A DNA stretch of 64,000 bases, taken from assembly GCF_040096615.1 (NCBI RefSeq), contig NZ_JBBMEJ010000001.1, positions 62,001 to 126,000 on the forward strand, in the 5' to 3' direction. The stretch comes from Blautia_A aquisgranensis (GTDB lineage: Bacteria > Bacillota > Clostridia > Lachnospirales > Lachnospiraceae). The position numbers and the translations under genes are program-made. Positions 53,332-61,818 of the stretch are shown here, in pieces. The notes beneath the pieces are model-generated. The model saw only the letters and a list, made by a program, of their open reading frames with translations, ran no database searches and was not told where the DNA came from. The stretch's first letter is position 1. The number at the start of each line of letters is the position of its first letter.

Positions 53332-54622
53332 AAAGAATTTTTAATTCAAACCAGTTCTGCTGTACTCCAAATACTACAGAACCATCATATTTTTCTACAG
53401 CTTTACGAATACTCTTCAATCCAAAACCATGGTTTTTACTATCCTTCTTTGTTGTTGTAATCAGATCCTCTTCATTTTGGGAAATTTCTGCTTCACAATA
53501 ATTCTCTATCTTGATAAACACAAATCCTTTTTGAGCGGATACTGTCAGATGGATCAGTCTTTTTTCCGGATCTGGAATCAAAATTACATGTTCAATCGCA
53601 TTATCCAAAGCATTTCCAAATATAGAACATATATCTGTTACATGCATATGATCCAGTAATTTTCCATCTGCCACACAGGTAATCTGTATATGATTTTTCC
53701 GGCAATGGAAAATCTTAGCTGCCAAAATCGTATCAAGTACCTGATTCTCCGTTCTGCTTATATTTTCAAAAGCAGCGATTTCCTTTTCCATGGAATCAAT
53801 CCATTTTTTTCGTTTCTCTTCATCTGATTCCGCACGAAGTCCCGTTATCTGGTGTTTCAGATCATGGTATTTCATTTGTATGAGATCCAGACTGTCCTGA
53901 TAATTTCGGTATTGATCATACTGGCTTTTCAGCATCACATTCATTACTGAAAGTTCTTTCTCGGCAACATACTCACTGATCCTGCTCTGATAAGCATGCA
54001 GAATTGCAATTCCTCCAAAATCGATCAGTGTTCTGATAGAAAAAATATCTGCACGTTCTCTGCTCGCAAATGGTACATTTTCATTTAAAAAGCTCAGATT
54101 ACTAAAAGCAAAGGTTGCAACAGCCATGATTGTCGCCGCTGCTACTTCCTTTACTGTCATCTGTTCAAGATAATTCTGCTTCAGAAGATCTTTTTCTAAA
54201 TAAATATCAATAGTAAAGCAGCCTCCAAAAACAACCATCGTAATCAGAATTTCAACCCAGAGGCTCTGATTCCCCCATGCCTGTACAATAGATACCATCT
54301 GCCACTGCAGCGAAGCTGCAAACTCAGCAAGAACAAATGCACGGGCACAGCAATAAGCCGCTCCCAGAAGCTTCATATTTCCTCCGACCATAAGAAATCC
54401 ATACATCATACCTACAGCAATCATCATACAGGGAATCCACAAAATTTCAGTTACGCTGCCTGTCAAAGTCAGAAAGATACTCTGCATTGCCAACATGAAA
54501 AGACTGCCTATAAGAAAATGTACAGATTTCATGTTTTCTTTTTTTAGGATGTAAAGATAAACCAAACACGATCCCCACTCTGCTATTGCCGTATAAATTC
54601 TTGGAATATCCTGATATAACAT
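53315..54622 (-). CDS. AgrC-type (GHKL) sensor histidine kinase
   Basis: About 435 residues from the ATG at 54622 (GGAGG site; in-frame ATGs lie upstream). Six to seven N-terminal hydrophobic helices (to about residue 215) form the sensor. A cytoplasmic helix carries the phospho-acceptor region MKYHDLKHQITGL. The C-terminal GHKL ATPase has SIFGNALDNAIEHV and HGFGLKSIRKAVEKYDG. It is the partner of the LytTR regulator whose gene ends beside its start. No peptide-signal gene is visible nearby. Confidence 0.9.
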   Translation of the reverse strand: MLYQDIPRIYTAIAEWGSCLVYLYILKKENMKSVHFLIGSLFMLAMQSIFLTLTGSVTEILWIPCMMIAVGMMYGFLMVGGNMKLLGAAYCCARAFVLAEFAASLQWQMVSIVQAWGNQSLWVEILITMVVFGGCFTIDIYLEKDLLKQNYLEQMTVKEVAAATIMAVATFAFSNLSFLNENVPFASRERADIFSIRTLIDFGGIAILHAYQSRISEYVAEKELSVMNVMLKSQYDQYRNYQDSLDLIQMKYHDLKHQITGLRAESDEEKRKKWIDSMEKEIAAFENISRTENQVLDTILAAKIFHCRKNHIQITCVADGKLLDHMHVTDICSIFGNALDNAIEHVILIPDPEKRLIHLTVSAQKGFVFIKIENYCEAEISQNEEDLITTTKKDSKNHGFGLKSIRKAVEKYDGSVVFGVQQNWFELKILLPRVL

Positions 54623-54645
54623 AGTATCCTCCATTTCGCATGAAA

Positions 54646-55350
54646 TCATTCCATATTAAGATTTTGCAGAAGCAGATTCATGAATTCTTTTTTTCTGGTT
54701 CTGCTGACAGGTATATGTACATTATGGATCACACAATCAGAACCAACAAATCCCTCTACATGATTCATATTTACCAGATATCCCTTTGCACATCGAAAAA
54801 AATTATGTACCGCAAGTTTTTCTTCGAGTTCTTTCATCGTAATTCTTGAACAGTAATCTCCTCTCGAAGTATAATAAATTACATTATGTCTCTGCCCCTC
54901 AATAAAATAGATATCTGATATATCTATCTTTACAACTCCTTCCCCAATCGGAATCGTAAGAAATTCTTTAACCTCAGAGCGCATACGTCCAACTGCTTTA
55001 TCCAGTTTCTGCGAAAAAGAAAAGTACTCAACTGGTTTTACTACATAATCCATTGCATCAACTTCATATCCACGTACTGCATATTGAATCATATTTGTAA
55101 TAAACATAATAATTACTTTCTGATCCATCTGACGGATTTTTTCTGCTGCTGTCATACCGTCCATGAACCGCATCTGAATATCCATCAGAATAATGTCAAA
55201 ACCGCCACTGTAATTCTCAGTGATATCTTCTCCATCACCAAATACCGTAACCTTTATTGATCTTCCCCTTTCCGTTTGATATTTCCGGATATACTCTGTT
55301 AATTGTTTTACGTAAATTTCTTCATCTTCCACAATTGCAATCTGTATCAT
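54646..55350 (-). CDS. LytTR-family response regulator (AgrA-like)
   Basis: 234 residues from the ATG at 55350 (GGAGGG upstream; the open frame extends 14 codons further). The receiver domain (about 1-120) has AIVEDEEIYV, phospho-acceptor Asp in IILMDIQMRFMDG and the YVVKPVEY lysine. The LytTR DNA-binding domain (about 135-232) has IYFIEGQRHNVIYYTSRGDY and NFFRCAKGYLVNMNHVEG. It precedes the sensor gene. It probably controls the GH3 operon through the paired TTGTGCCA boxes. Confidence 0.92.
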   Translation of the reverse strand: MIQIAIVEDEEIYVKQLTEYIRKYQTERGRSIKVTVFGDGEDITENYSGGFDIILMDIQMRFMDGMTAAEKIRQMDQKVIIMFITNMIQYAVRGYEVDAMDYVVKPVEYFSFSQKLDKAVGRMRSEVKEFLTIPIGEGVVKIDISDIYFIEGQRHNVIYYTSRGDYCSRITMKELEEKLAVHNFFRCAKGYLVNMNHVEGFVGSDCVIHNVHIPVSRTRKKEFMNLLLQNLNME

Positions 55351-55420
55351 CCTATACCCTCCACAAGAATTGCATTTTTTGTAACTGTTCAATCACACAA
55401 TATAGTCCCTGGTTTTTATT

Positions 55421-55475
55421 GTTATTTTATAAATAACTTTTGTTTCAGTATATCACTGCTTATTTCTTGCGTCAA
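55421..55475 (-). promoter_or_regulatory. Promoter and palindromic operator of the two-component operon
   Basis: On the minus strand TTGACG (55470-55475), a 17-bp spacer and TATACT (55447-55452) are followed by the palindrome GTTATTT-ATA-AAATAAC (55421-55437). The -35, the -10 and the 17-bp palindrome are all identical to the sirtuin promoter at 46418-46474. Confidence 0.8.
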
Positions 55476-55554
55476 GTGGATGTAATATTACAAATTATAG
55501 CTGTATGATCTGGTGTTCTTTTATCATATATCCACAGTAAATCTCCTTATTTCG

Positions 55555-56304
55555 TTAAATAGAAAGTAGAAATTCTGTTAAGTTTTCAATAGCATCTGGT
55601 TTTTCTGATAGTTCTTTCCCCATCAGTCCCTCTCCCATAATACCAGGATCCGCACTAAGAGATACAGCGACTCGACTTGAATTCCATACAGCTTCATACA
55701 TCATTTCCTGATTCTCTTTTGTTACTTTATTTAGAACGTAATAAAATGGTTTTCGAATACTTTCCGATAATTCCCCGATTTTTTTGGAAAGCTGCAGGGA
55801 TTCATAAGATGGATCTATGATTATCAATATCAGATCTACACCGTTATCAATTCCACGTCCAAAGTGTTCAATACCAGCCTCCATATCCATTAGTGCAAAT
55901 TGGTCTTCTTTAAGCCTGAGATTTTGGATAAATTGAGTCATAACAGTTCCCATAGCACAAGAACACCCTTCATTTGCCTGATGAATTTTTCCACTGCTCA
56001 TCAGTTTTACGCCGTCCTTCAGACTAAAATAATCTTCCGGTATATCATCTATAGTCCAGGTTTCCTCAAAAAACTGATGAGTAAATTTTGATAACATCAT
56101 ATCATTTAAAACATTTTGCTTACCACCGAAATAGTCTGTAAAATCTCTGGGAAGCTTCATACCTAGCTGTCGATGTAGACCATAATTAGATTCATCGGAA
56201 TCAATTACCAAAATTTCTTTTCCTCGTCTGGCTAAAGCCTTAGCCAAAAGACTTGTTACTGTACTTTTTCCACATCCACCTTTTCCGCAAACTGCTATTT
56301 TCAT
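55555..56304 (-). CDS. CooC-like MinD/ParA ATPase with Cys P-loop (third paralogue)
   Basis: 249 residues from the ATG at 56304 (AAAGGAG upstream). The deviant Walker A motif is KGGCGKST, with Cys in the loop. IDSDESNYGLHRQLGM follows and a CxC metal motif appears in NEGCSCAMGT. LMDMEAGIEHFGRG is the switch/Walker B segment. CooC proteins use ATP to insert nickel into carbon monoxide dehydrogenase. It is last in the operon after a second CooC. It is the most divergent of the three. Confidence 0.88.
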   Translation of the reverse strand: MKIAVCGKGGCGKSTVTSLLAKALARRGKEILVIDSDESNYGLHRQLGMKLPRDFTDYFGGKQNVLNDMMLSKFTHQFFEETWTIDDIPEDYFSLKDGVKLMSSGKIHQANEGCSCAMGTVMTQFIQNLRLKEDQFALMDMEAGIEHFGRGIDNGVDLILIIIDPSYESLQLSKKIGELSESIRKPFYYVLNKVTKENQEMMYEAVWNSSRVAVSLSADPGIMGEGLMGKELSEKPDAIENLTEFLLSI

Positions 56305-56394
56305 CTCTACATTTGCTCCTTTTCTTTTTTCTAAATAATATGTATTACATATGGCATGCTTCAAACTGTTTTCGAAAAATAATTAATATAATGT

Positions 56395-57165
56395 CTATTT
56401 TGCCATTACATCAAATATCTCCTTAATTTTTCGAATTTCATCCGTAGCTGTCTTGCTGCATCCATAAGGGGATCTTCCTTCTCTGTCTGCTTCTATAACT
56501 TCTGCATTATAATGAACACATCCCCAAAAATCTTGCTTCGGGATTCTAGACCTTACAAACTTTTCATCTTCATCATTTCTGATTTTATTTGCTATGACCT
56601 TTACTTCCTTTACACCCAATTCTTCTGCTAAACGTTTTACATTTTTATAAGTCTGAACACTTCTGGCCCCCGGCTCTATCACAATGATAAATTGATCCAT
56701 TCCTTCCGTTGTTCCCCGTCCTAAATGCTCAAGTCCTGCTTCCATGTCCAAGATTACTATATCATCTCTATGTAAAACCAAATTATTAATAATTCGTTTC
56801 AACATTACATTTTCAGGGCATACACATCCGCCTCCCGCAGTTTCCACAGTTCCCAAAACCAGAAGTCGAACACCATTATTTTCTTTTCCGTAAATTTCAG
56901 GAATATCATCCACTTTTGGATTGACTTTATAAAAAGTATTACTTTTATCTGCACCTGTTCTCTCCTCGATCAACCTTCTCATTTTACTGATAGGCGTAAT
57001 ACTCTCCAGTTCTTCCTCTGAAAAACCCAGTGCAAGTCCAAGATTTGCATCTGGATCCACATCTACAGCAAATACTTTTTTCCCTTCTTCTGCATACAGC
57101 CGTGCTAATATTGCAGATATCGTAGTTTTCCCTACTCCGCCTTTTCCAGTTACAGCAATTTTCAT
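56395..57165 (-). CDS. CooC-like ATPase (second paralogue)
   Basis: 256 residues. Walker A KGGVGKTT, AVDVDPDANLGLALGF, CxC motif in GGGCVCPENVM near residue 117, and VILDMEAGLEHLGRGT. The signature equals that of nickel-insertion ATPases of CODH/ACS type. It follows the zinc-ribbon gene by about 20 bp and precedes the third paralogue by about 90 bp. The bound metal is presumed nickel from family knowledge, not from this sequence. Confidence 0.92.
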   Translation of the reverse strand: MKIAVTGKGGVGKTTISAILARLYAEEGKKVFAVDVDPDANLGLALGFSEEELESITPISKMRRLIEERTGADKSNTFYKVNPKVDDIPEIYGKENNGVRLLVLGTVETAGGGCVCPENVMLKRIINNLVLHRDDIVILDMEAGLEHLGRGTTEGMDQFIIVIEPGARSVQTYKNVKRLAEELGVKEVKVIANKIRNDEDEKFVRSRIPKQDFWGCVHYNAEVIEADREGRSPYGCSKTATDEIRKIKEIFDVMAK

Positions 57166-57187
57166 TTGTTATCTCCTTAAATGCTTC

Positions 57188-57373
57188 TTACTCCAGTTCT
57201 GTTCCTTCTGGAAGAATATATCCGCAGTTATCACATACTCCATCCTCTGCAAGTATCCCGTCTTTCACAAAGGCTTCAATGCCTCCCGGTTCATGACAGC
57301 GTGGACAATCTAATTCCCGTATCTTTTTTTGATTTCTTACATCCTGGCAATTGGCGAATTCAATTTTACCCAT
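57188..57373 (-). CDS. Small zinc-ribbon protein
   Basis: A 61-residue protein with two CxxC pairs (LDCPRCHEPGG and GVCDNCGYILPEG), a rubredoxin/zinc-ribbon-like fold. It sits between the VWA gene and the second CooC, overlapping neither, within the operon. It could be a metal donor or scaffold. No named family is recognised. Confidence 0.75.
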   Translation of the reverse strand: MGKIEFANCQDVRNQKKIRELDCPRCHEPGGIEAFVKDGILAEDGVCDNCGYILPEGTELE

Positions 57374-57389
57374 AGTGATTCCTCCATTT

Positions 57390-59207
57390 TCATTCTATAT
57401 CAATTTGTCTTCGCAAAAAAGTTCCTACCATACGGGAAAAATTGCTGATATTACGAATATAGGCAAAGTCTTTTCCATAGATTCTCTTTTCCGCGGAGAG
57501 CTCTTCTTCATTCCCTACAAAAATACCAATTACGAAAATTCCCTGATTTCTGGCCCGACGCACCTCATATGCAGTATCTTTCACAGCTCCTTCTCCGTCA
57601 TAGATCTTGGGCTGGCGGGTTCCTGGTCGTTGTATGCTCATATCACAGGGTTTTCCATCACTTAATACGATTAAAATCTTATTTTTTTCCGGTCGCTCCA
57701 TGAGAGAGGAACAGACTGTTTTCAGTGCAAGCCCATCTCTGTTATTGGCATACGCCCGAAATTGAAAGATTCTTTCATTTGTTTCCCTTGAATCTTCATA
57801 ATCCCGAAATCTCTGAAGTACTGTATATCCCCAGAAAGCACAGTATCCTGTCACCCGATGAGGAATTCCTGCCTGGCTTAATGCTTCACTGATAATATAT
57901 CCCTGCGCCGCTACCTGAGCCTGTCTGCCAGCCTGGGAACCACTGGAATCAATCAGGACGTCTATTACAAACTCAGAATCTTCTGATCTCTTTTTTCTAT
58001 TAAATAACTTGTCATCGTCTGTTCTTCCAATTTTCCATAACCTTTCAGGAACAAGCTGCCCTGCATCAGATCTGCTGACAAAATCATTCTTTCGGATTAT
58101 AAGTGCCCGTTTCAGTAATTCTGCCAACACAGAAATATTTCTTTTGATGATCCAGTGGTTATTTCCATAATAGGCTTTATTTTTTTCAAACTGCAGCTGA
58201 GAAAAACGGTACTGATTATTCTTTATCACAGGGTTCTGTAAAATTCCATCTGTAAGATACAGGATACAGTTTTTGTGGATTCCTGTACAAAATTTCCGGT
58301 TGACTCTGGCCTGCTCCGATTCACTTAGATACGATTTTCCGTAATTCAGTTCCACATATTCCCGTATCCGTCGCACTGCCTGTGGATTTATATTCTCCGA
58401 GCTTTTCGGAACTTCTTCATTTTCCGGAGAGAAATAAAATCTTTTTTTCTTTTTGTTTCTGATATCCAGACTCATCATCTTTTTTTTGAGATTAGAAAGA
58501 TATTTTTGAATGATGTCTTCCATCTGTTCATCCGTCATGCATTCCTGCCACGCGTCATTGGCCAATGCCATATCCGGTAAATTCAGAATCTTCTCCAGAT
58601 TTCCATTCCTTTTTTCAAAAGAAGGATCCAGAACATGATTATAAATCTCATCTATCACGTTTATGACATCTTCCGTATTTTCCGCATCCTTCAGAGAAAG
58701 AATCTTGTACAATGCAATCTCTGCCTGTGGATCCACTCCCTCATCGTCTGTGTTCTCCAGAACATGCCTTATATACAGAAGCCTAATCCTGTGAATCAGG
58801 TCTGTTCCAGCTTTGTCTGATACCTGCTCTTCCTCGGCCTTTTCCAATTCTCTGAACGCCTGTTCTCTGATTTCCTTTGTTCCCAAACGTTCTCGAATGA
58901 TAAAACGATTCACTGCAGCATCCATGCATAATCCAGCAAGAGGCAAAAGCATATCTTCGCCAGCAGAAAAATGTAGTTTTTTCATCAAATACATGCCAAG
59001 TTTCTTCTGATCAAAATATCGTGCAAAGGCACCCTGCTTCACTGCCTCATATAGAACCGTTTGTTTTGAATAAACATATTTTTCTGTGTCCGGTTCAAAT
59101 TCCATATCATAATCACCACTGACTGTCCAAAAAAGATTTCTGATACGATTGCTGATCTCCAGACGATGTTCTTCCAGTTGTTCCGCCGGCCATCTGACAT
59201 CCTCCAT
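57390..59207 (-). CDS. VWA-domain protein, CobT/NorD/CoxE-like
   Basis: A 605-residue protein. The N-terminal two thirds is helical with no known domain. The C-terminal VWA domain (about 415-600) has the metal-ion-dependent adhesion site in VLIDSSGSQAGR and later LIVLSDGKPCD. Such proteins pair with MoxR ATPases to insert metals or remodel metalloenzymes (CobS-CobT, NorQ-NorD, CoxD-CoxE). The MoxR gene lies seven bases upstream. The start is at 59207, with a ribosome site overlapping the MoxR stop. Confidence 0.88.
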   Translation of the reverse strand: MEDVRWPAEQLEEHRLEISNRIRNLFWTVSGDYDMEFEPDTEKYVYSKQTVLYEAVKQGAFARYFDQKKLGMYLMKKLHFSAGEDMLLPLAGLCMDAAVNRFIIRERLGTKEIREQAFRELEKAEEEQVSDKAGTDLIHRIRLLYIRHVLENTDDEGVDPQAEIALYKILSLKDAENTEDVINVIDEIYNHVLDPSFEKRNGNLEKILNLPDMALANDAWQECMTDEQMEDIIQKYLSNLKKKMMSLDIRNKKKKRFYFSPENEEVPKSSENINPQAVRRIREYVELNYGKSYLSESEQARVNRKFCTGIHKNCILYLTDGILQNPVIKNNQYRFSQLQFEKNKAYYGNNHWIIKRNISVLAELLKRALIIRKNDFVSRSDAGQLVPERLWKIGRTDDDKLFNRKKRSEDSEFVIDVLIDSSGSQAGRQAQVAAQGYIISEALSQAGIPHRVTGYCAFWGYTVLQRFRDYEDSRETNERIFQFRAYANNRDGLALKTVCSSLMERPEKNKILIVLSDGKPCDMSIQRPGTRQPKIYDGEGAVKDTAYEVRRARNQGIFVIGIFVGNEEELSAEKRIYGKDFAYIRNISNFSRMVGTFLRRQIDIE

Positions 59208-59213
59208 ACAAGC

Positions 59214-60146
59214 TTACCCCCATATGTCTTTTCCGGTCCAGGAAGATGGGATTCTGGTAGAAACCACATCTTCTATGATCTCTTTTTCAAATACATCAAA
59301 ACTTTTATTTATGATCCCCATCTGGATTGTATCAATTGGAGAAAGTCCGCTTTTTGTTGCTTTTACAGCAGAAACCAATCCTCTCAGGTCAAGAGATTTT
59401 GTTGAGATTTCTCCATGATAAGCTTTGATCTGCAAATCCAGAAACAGTCCTGCAAAAGCTTTCAGTGCACTTTTTTCCCCATCTGGAAAATGTTGTCTTA
59501 ATACAAAAAGGACACTATCCTCATCCATTTCAGGCATATCAATTACCATAAACCTTGAAACCAACGCTTCATTTAGCTCTCTGGTACCTGCGTAACCATA
59601 ATTCATCGTACCGATAAATCGTGTTGCCGGATGAAGTAAAATCCTGTTATATCCTGGAATATCGATTCTGCGCCGATGATCCAGTGTGGCATGCAGTACA
59701 GAAACCGCATCATTTTTTGCCATATTGATTTCGTCTAGGATTCCAAATCCTCCAAATTCCGCGCATTGGTAGATGGGGCCTTTCCGAAGGCGAACCTCAT
59801 TATTTATAAAGGTATCCGTTCCAATCAGATCGGCACTGTCTGTATTTACATGAAAAGAAATGTCGTATTCCGGTCTTCCAAATATCCATGCCAGTGTCTC
59901 ACATAGTACATTTTTTCCTGTAGCTTTCGCACCGGAAAGTAACAGGTTATCTCCCTGAAGAAGCGCTGCTATTGACATTTCCAGAATCTTTTTCCCATAA
60001 AATAGGATATCCGGTTTTTCTACCCGTTCCTTTACCTGATCCTCTACCTCATAACGCATGTGAAAATCTCTCAGTTCTCCAATCAGTTCCTGCGCTATCT
60101 TCTGATCTTCTAAATATTTTTCTATTTCTGTCCAATGATTTCTCAT
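59214..60146 (-). CDS. MoxR-family AAA+ ATPase
   Basis: A 310-residue ATPase with Walker A LLLSGAKATGKNVLCE, Walker B FGILDEINMAKNDAVSVLHA, sensor 1 in TRFIGTMNYGYAGTRELNEA and an arginine finger nearby. It matches the NorQ/CobS/CoxD subgroup. It would form a ring that remodels a client enzyme with the VWA partner. It follows the first CooC gene by about 85 bp. Confidence 0.92.
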   Translation of the reverse strand: MRNHWTEIEKYLEDQKIAQELIGELRDFHMRYEVEDQVKERVEKPDILFYGKKILEMSIAALLQGDNLLLSGAKATGKNVLCETLAWIFGRPEYDISFHVNTDSADLIGTDTFINNEVRLRKGPIYQCAEFGGFGILDEINMAKNDAVSVLHATLDHRRRIDIPGYNRILLHPATRFIGTMNYGYAGTRELNEALVSRFMVIDMPEMDEDSVLFVLRQHFPDGEKSALKAFAGLFLDLQIKAYHGEISTKSLDLRGLVSAVKATKSGLSPIDTIQMGIINKSFDVFEKEIIEDVVSTRIPSSWTGKDIWG

Positions 60147-60231
60147 GAAGATATTCCTTTCTTTGCAATTGGTTATACCAAATCAGATAATATTTCTGTA
60201 TACTCAATCTTCAAACTTTCAATCCTCCAAC

Positions 60232-61002
60232 TCACAATCCTAACTTCTTTACAATTTCTCCCAGTGCACTTCTTACAGGAGAATCTTTCGGAAGCCGTAT
60301 GATCGGCTTTCCTTCACAGTCATACTGATATACCTGGTCATCATGTGGTACAACCCCTAACAGTTCCAGTCCCTGATTTCGGATTTCTTCCAGAGTTCCG
60401 GCATCCAGTTTTCCATCTGGAACACGATTCACGATCAATCCTGTTTTCTGTGGTTTAAAGTTTAACTCCTTCATCAGCTTTGCAATACGTCCGGCTGCCT
60501 GAACACCTCTTCTGGAACAGTCACTTACAAGAATCGCAACTTCCATCATTGGCAGGATTCCTCTGCTGATATGTTCCATACCTGCTTCGTTATCAACCAC
60601 AATATATGGATAATGGCTTTGCAGTTTCTGAACCTGGGTCTGCACAAGACCATTTACAAAACAATAGCAGCCCTGTCCCTGGGTTCGCCCCATTACCATC
60701 AGATCATAATCATCTTCTTCCACAATCGCATCAGAAAGACGCATTTCCAGATATGCCTGCTTCGTCATACCGGATGGGATCTGATATCGTGGGTCTACGC
60801 CTGCCCGCTCAATCTCTTCTCTCAACTCTCCAAGTGTGATTTCCGGCTCCACACCAAGTACTTCATTTAAATTGGCATTCGCATCTGCATCCACGGCCAG
60901 AACCGGACATTTCCCACTTTCACACAAATACTGGATCAATAATCCACAAAGAGTTGTTTTTCCTACGCCGCCTTTTCCTGATACTGCAATTACATGTCCC
61001 AT
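60232..61002 (-). CDS. CooC-like ATPase (first paralogue, operon start)
   Basis: 256 residues. Walker A SGKGGVGKTTLCGLL, AVDADANANLNEVLGV, CxC motif in GQGCYCFVNG near residue 137, and VVDNEAGMEHISRGI. It opens the operon CooC-MoxR-VWA-zinc ribbon-CooC-CooC. AGGAGG precedes the ATG. It is read from a strong promoter in the divergent region shared with the TetR gene. Nickel or CODH-like function is inferred from family motifs. Confidence 0.93.
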   Translation of the reverse strand: MGHVIAVSGKGGVGKTTLCGLLIQYLCESGKCPVLAVDADANANLNEVLGVEPEITLGELREEIERAGVDPRYQIPSGMTKQAYLEMRLSDAIVEEDDYDLMVMGRTQGQGCYCFVNGLVQTQVQKLQSHYPYIVVDNEAGMEHISRGILPMMEVAILVSDCSRRGVQAAGRIAKLMKELNFKPQKTGLIVNRVPDGKLDAGTLEEIRNQGLELLGVVPHDDQVYQYDCEGKPIIRLPKDSPVRSALGEIVKKLGL

Positions 61003-61032
61003 GTTTTTCCTCCTAAAATTCTGAACAATATG

Positions 61033-61081
61033 TTGACTTTTTCTTTAAATCTCATTATAGTTGTTACTATATGAATTACAA
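61033..61081. promoter_or_regulatory. Divergent overlapping promoters and operator, CooC operon/TetR
   Basis: Plus strand: TTGACT (61033-61038), 17 bp, TATAGT (61056-61061) toward TetR. Minus strand: TTGTAA (61076-61081), 16 bp, TATAAT (61054-61059) toward the CooC operon. The -10 boxes overlap. The 21-bp segment 61061-61081 has dyad symmetry (TTGTTA at one end, TTACAA at the other) and covers the minus -35, so one repressor could shut both directions. A near copy lies at 62400-62448. Confidence 0.8.
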
Positions 61082-61109
61082 TAATCAATCTGTGAGATTT
61101 GTATGGCTA

Positions 61110-61135
61110 CTCAACACATCAGAAAAATTGTTGAG
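61110..61135 (+). promoter_or_regulatory. Inverted repeat in the TetR leader
   Basis: CTCAACA (61110-61116) and TGTTGAG (61129-61135) lie in the 5' leader of the TetR gene. The same core, extended to 12 bp, occurs in the Rrf2 leader at 62472-62508. It may be a second operator or a leader hairpin. Confidence 0.6.
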
Positions 61136-61170
61136 AAATCATATGATACCAAATAATACAGGAGTATATA

Positions 61171-61818
61171 ATGTCAGAAAAAACGAGAAAACAAGATCGC
61201 CGTACCCGCTATACCAGGCAAACCATAAAAGATACGTTCTTAGAATTGTTAAAGCAGAAAAGTTTTACGAAAATTACAGTTACAGAGATCTGCAAAAATG
61301 CTGAAATCAACCGTGGCACTTTTTATCTTCATTACTACGATGTCCATGATGTATTATCAGATATTTTTAATGATATGACTCAGGATATGTTAACAACTGT
61401 AGATCATTTATTCTGTCTAAATCAAAAAAGCTGTTCCTATCCGTTCTGTCAGAAAATACAGATGGAATCACAATACAGGGCACTGTTTCTGGATGATGCA
61501 ATTGCCCCCATTCTTCTGGAAAAATTGGCAGAAAATACAAAAGAAGGCTATGTGACCTGGCTTATGTCACACAGCCTTCTGACCTTTGAACAGGCAGAAT
61601 CGGTTTTTTATTTTCAAATGAATGGCTGCCTTTCCATCAACAGACTGATGCTCCGCAATCACTGTAATGACTGGCAACAGATTCAGACAACAATTGACAA
61701 ATTTATCAAAGCCGGACTGGAAAGTTTTCTGATTCATGATCAGAGGGAAGAAAATGCTTCCGATAATTTTTGCAGCAGGATTTCTCCGACTGTTACTGCA
61801 TCTTCTACACTCAGATAA
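61171..61818 (+). CDS. TetR-family regulator with Cys cluster
   Basis: 215 residues, CAGGAG ribosome site. The N-terminal helix-turn-helix has LLKQKSFTKITVTEICKNAEI and NRGTFYLHYYDVHDVLS. The ligand domain contains a close group of cysteines (CLNQKSCSYPFCQK near residues 87-100), a possible metal or redox sensor. It is divergent from the CooC operon, sharing overlapping promoters and an operator. Its 3' end overlaps the convergent DUF3786-like gene by 79 bp. Confidence 0.9.
   Translation: MSEKTRKQDRRTRYTRQTIKDTFLELLKQKSFTKITVTEICKNAEINRGTFYLHYYDVHDVLSDIFNDMTQDMLTTVDHLFCLNQKSCSYPFCQKIQMESQYRALFLDDAIAPILLEKLAENTKEGYVTWLMSHSLLTFEQAESVFYFQMNGCLSINRLMLRNHCNDWQQIQTTIDKFIKAGLESFLIHDQREENASDNFCSRISPTVTASSTLR

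Noticed and set aside
57351..57665. 104-codon plus-strand frame opposite the VWA gene
   Set aside because: It is the antisense of the C-terminal VWA domain, whose motifs are clear on the minus strand.
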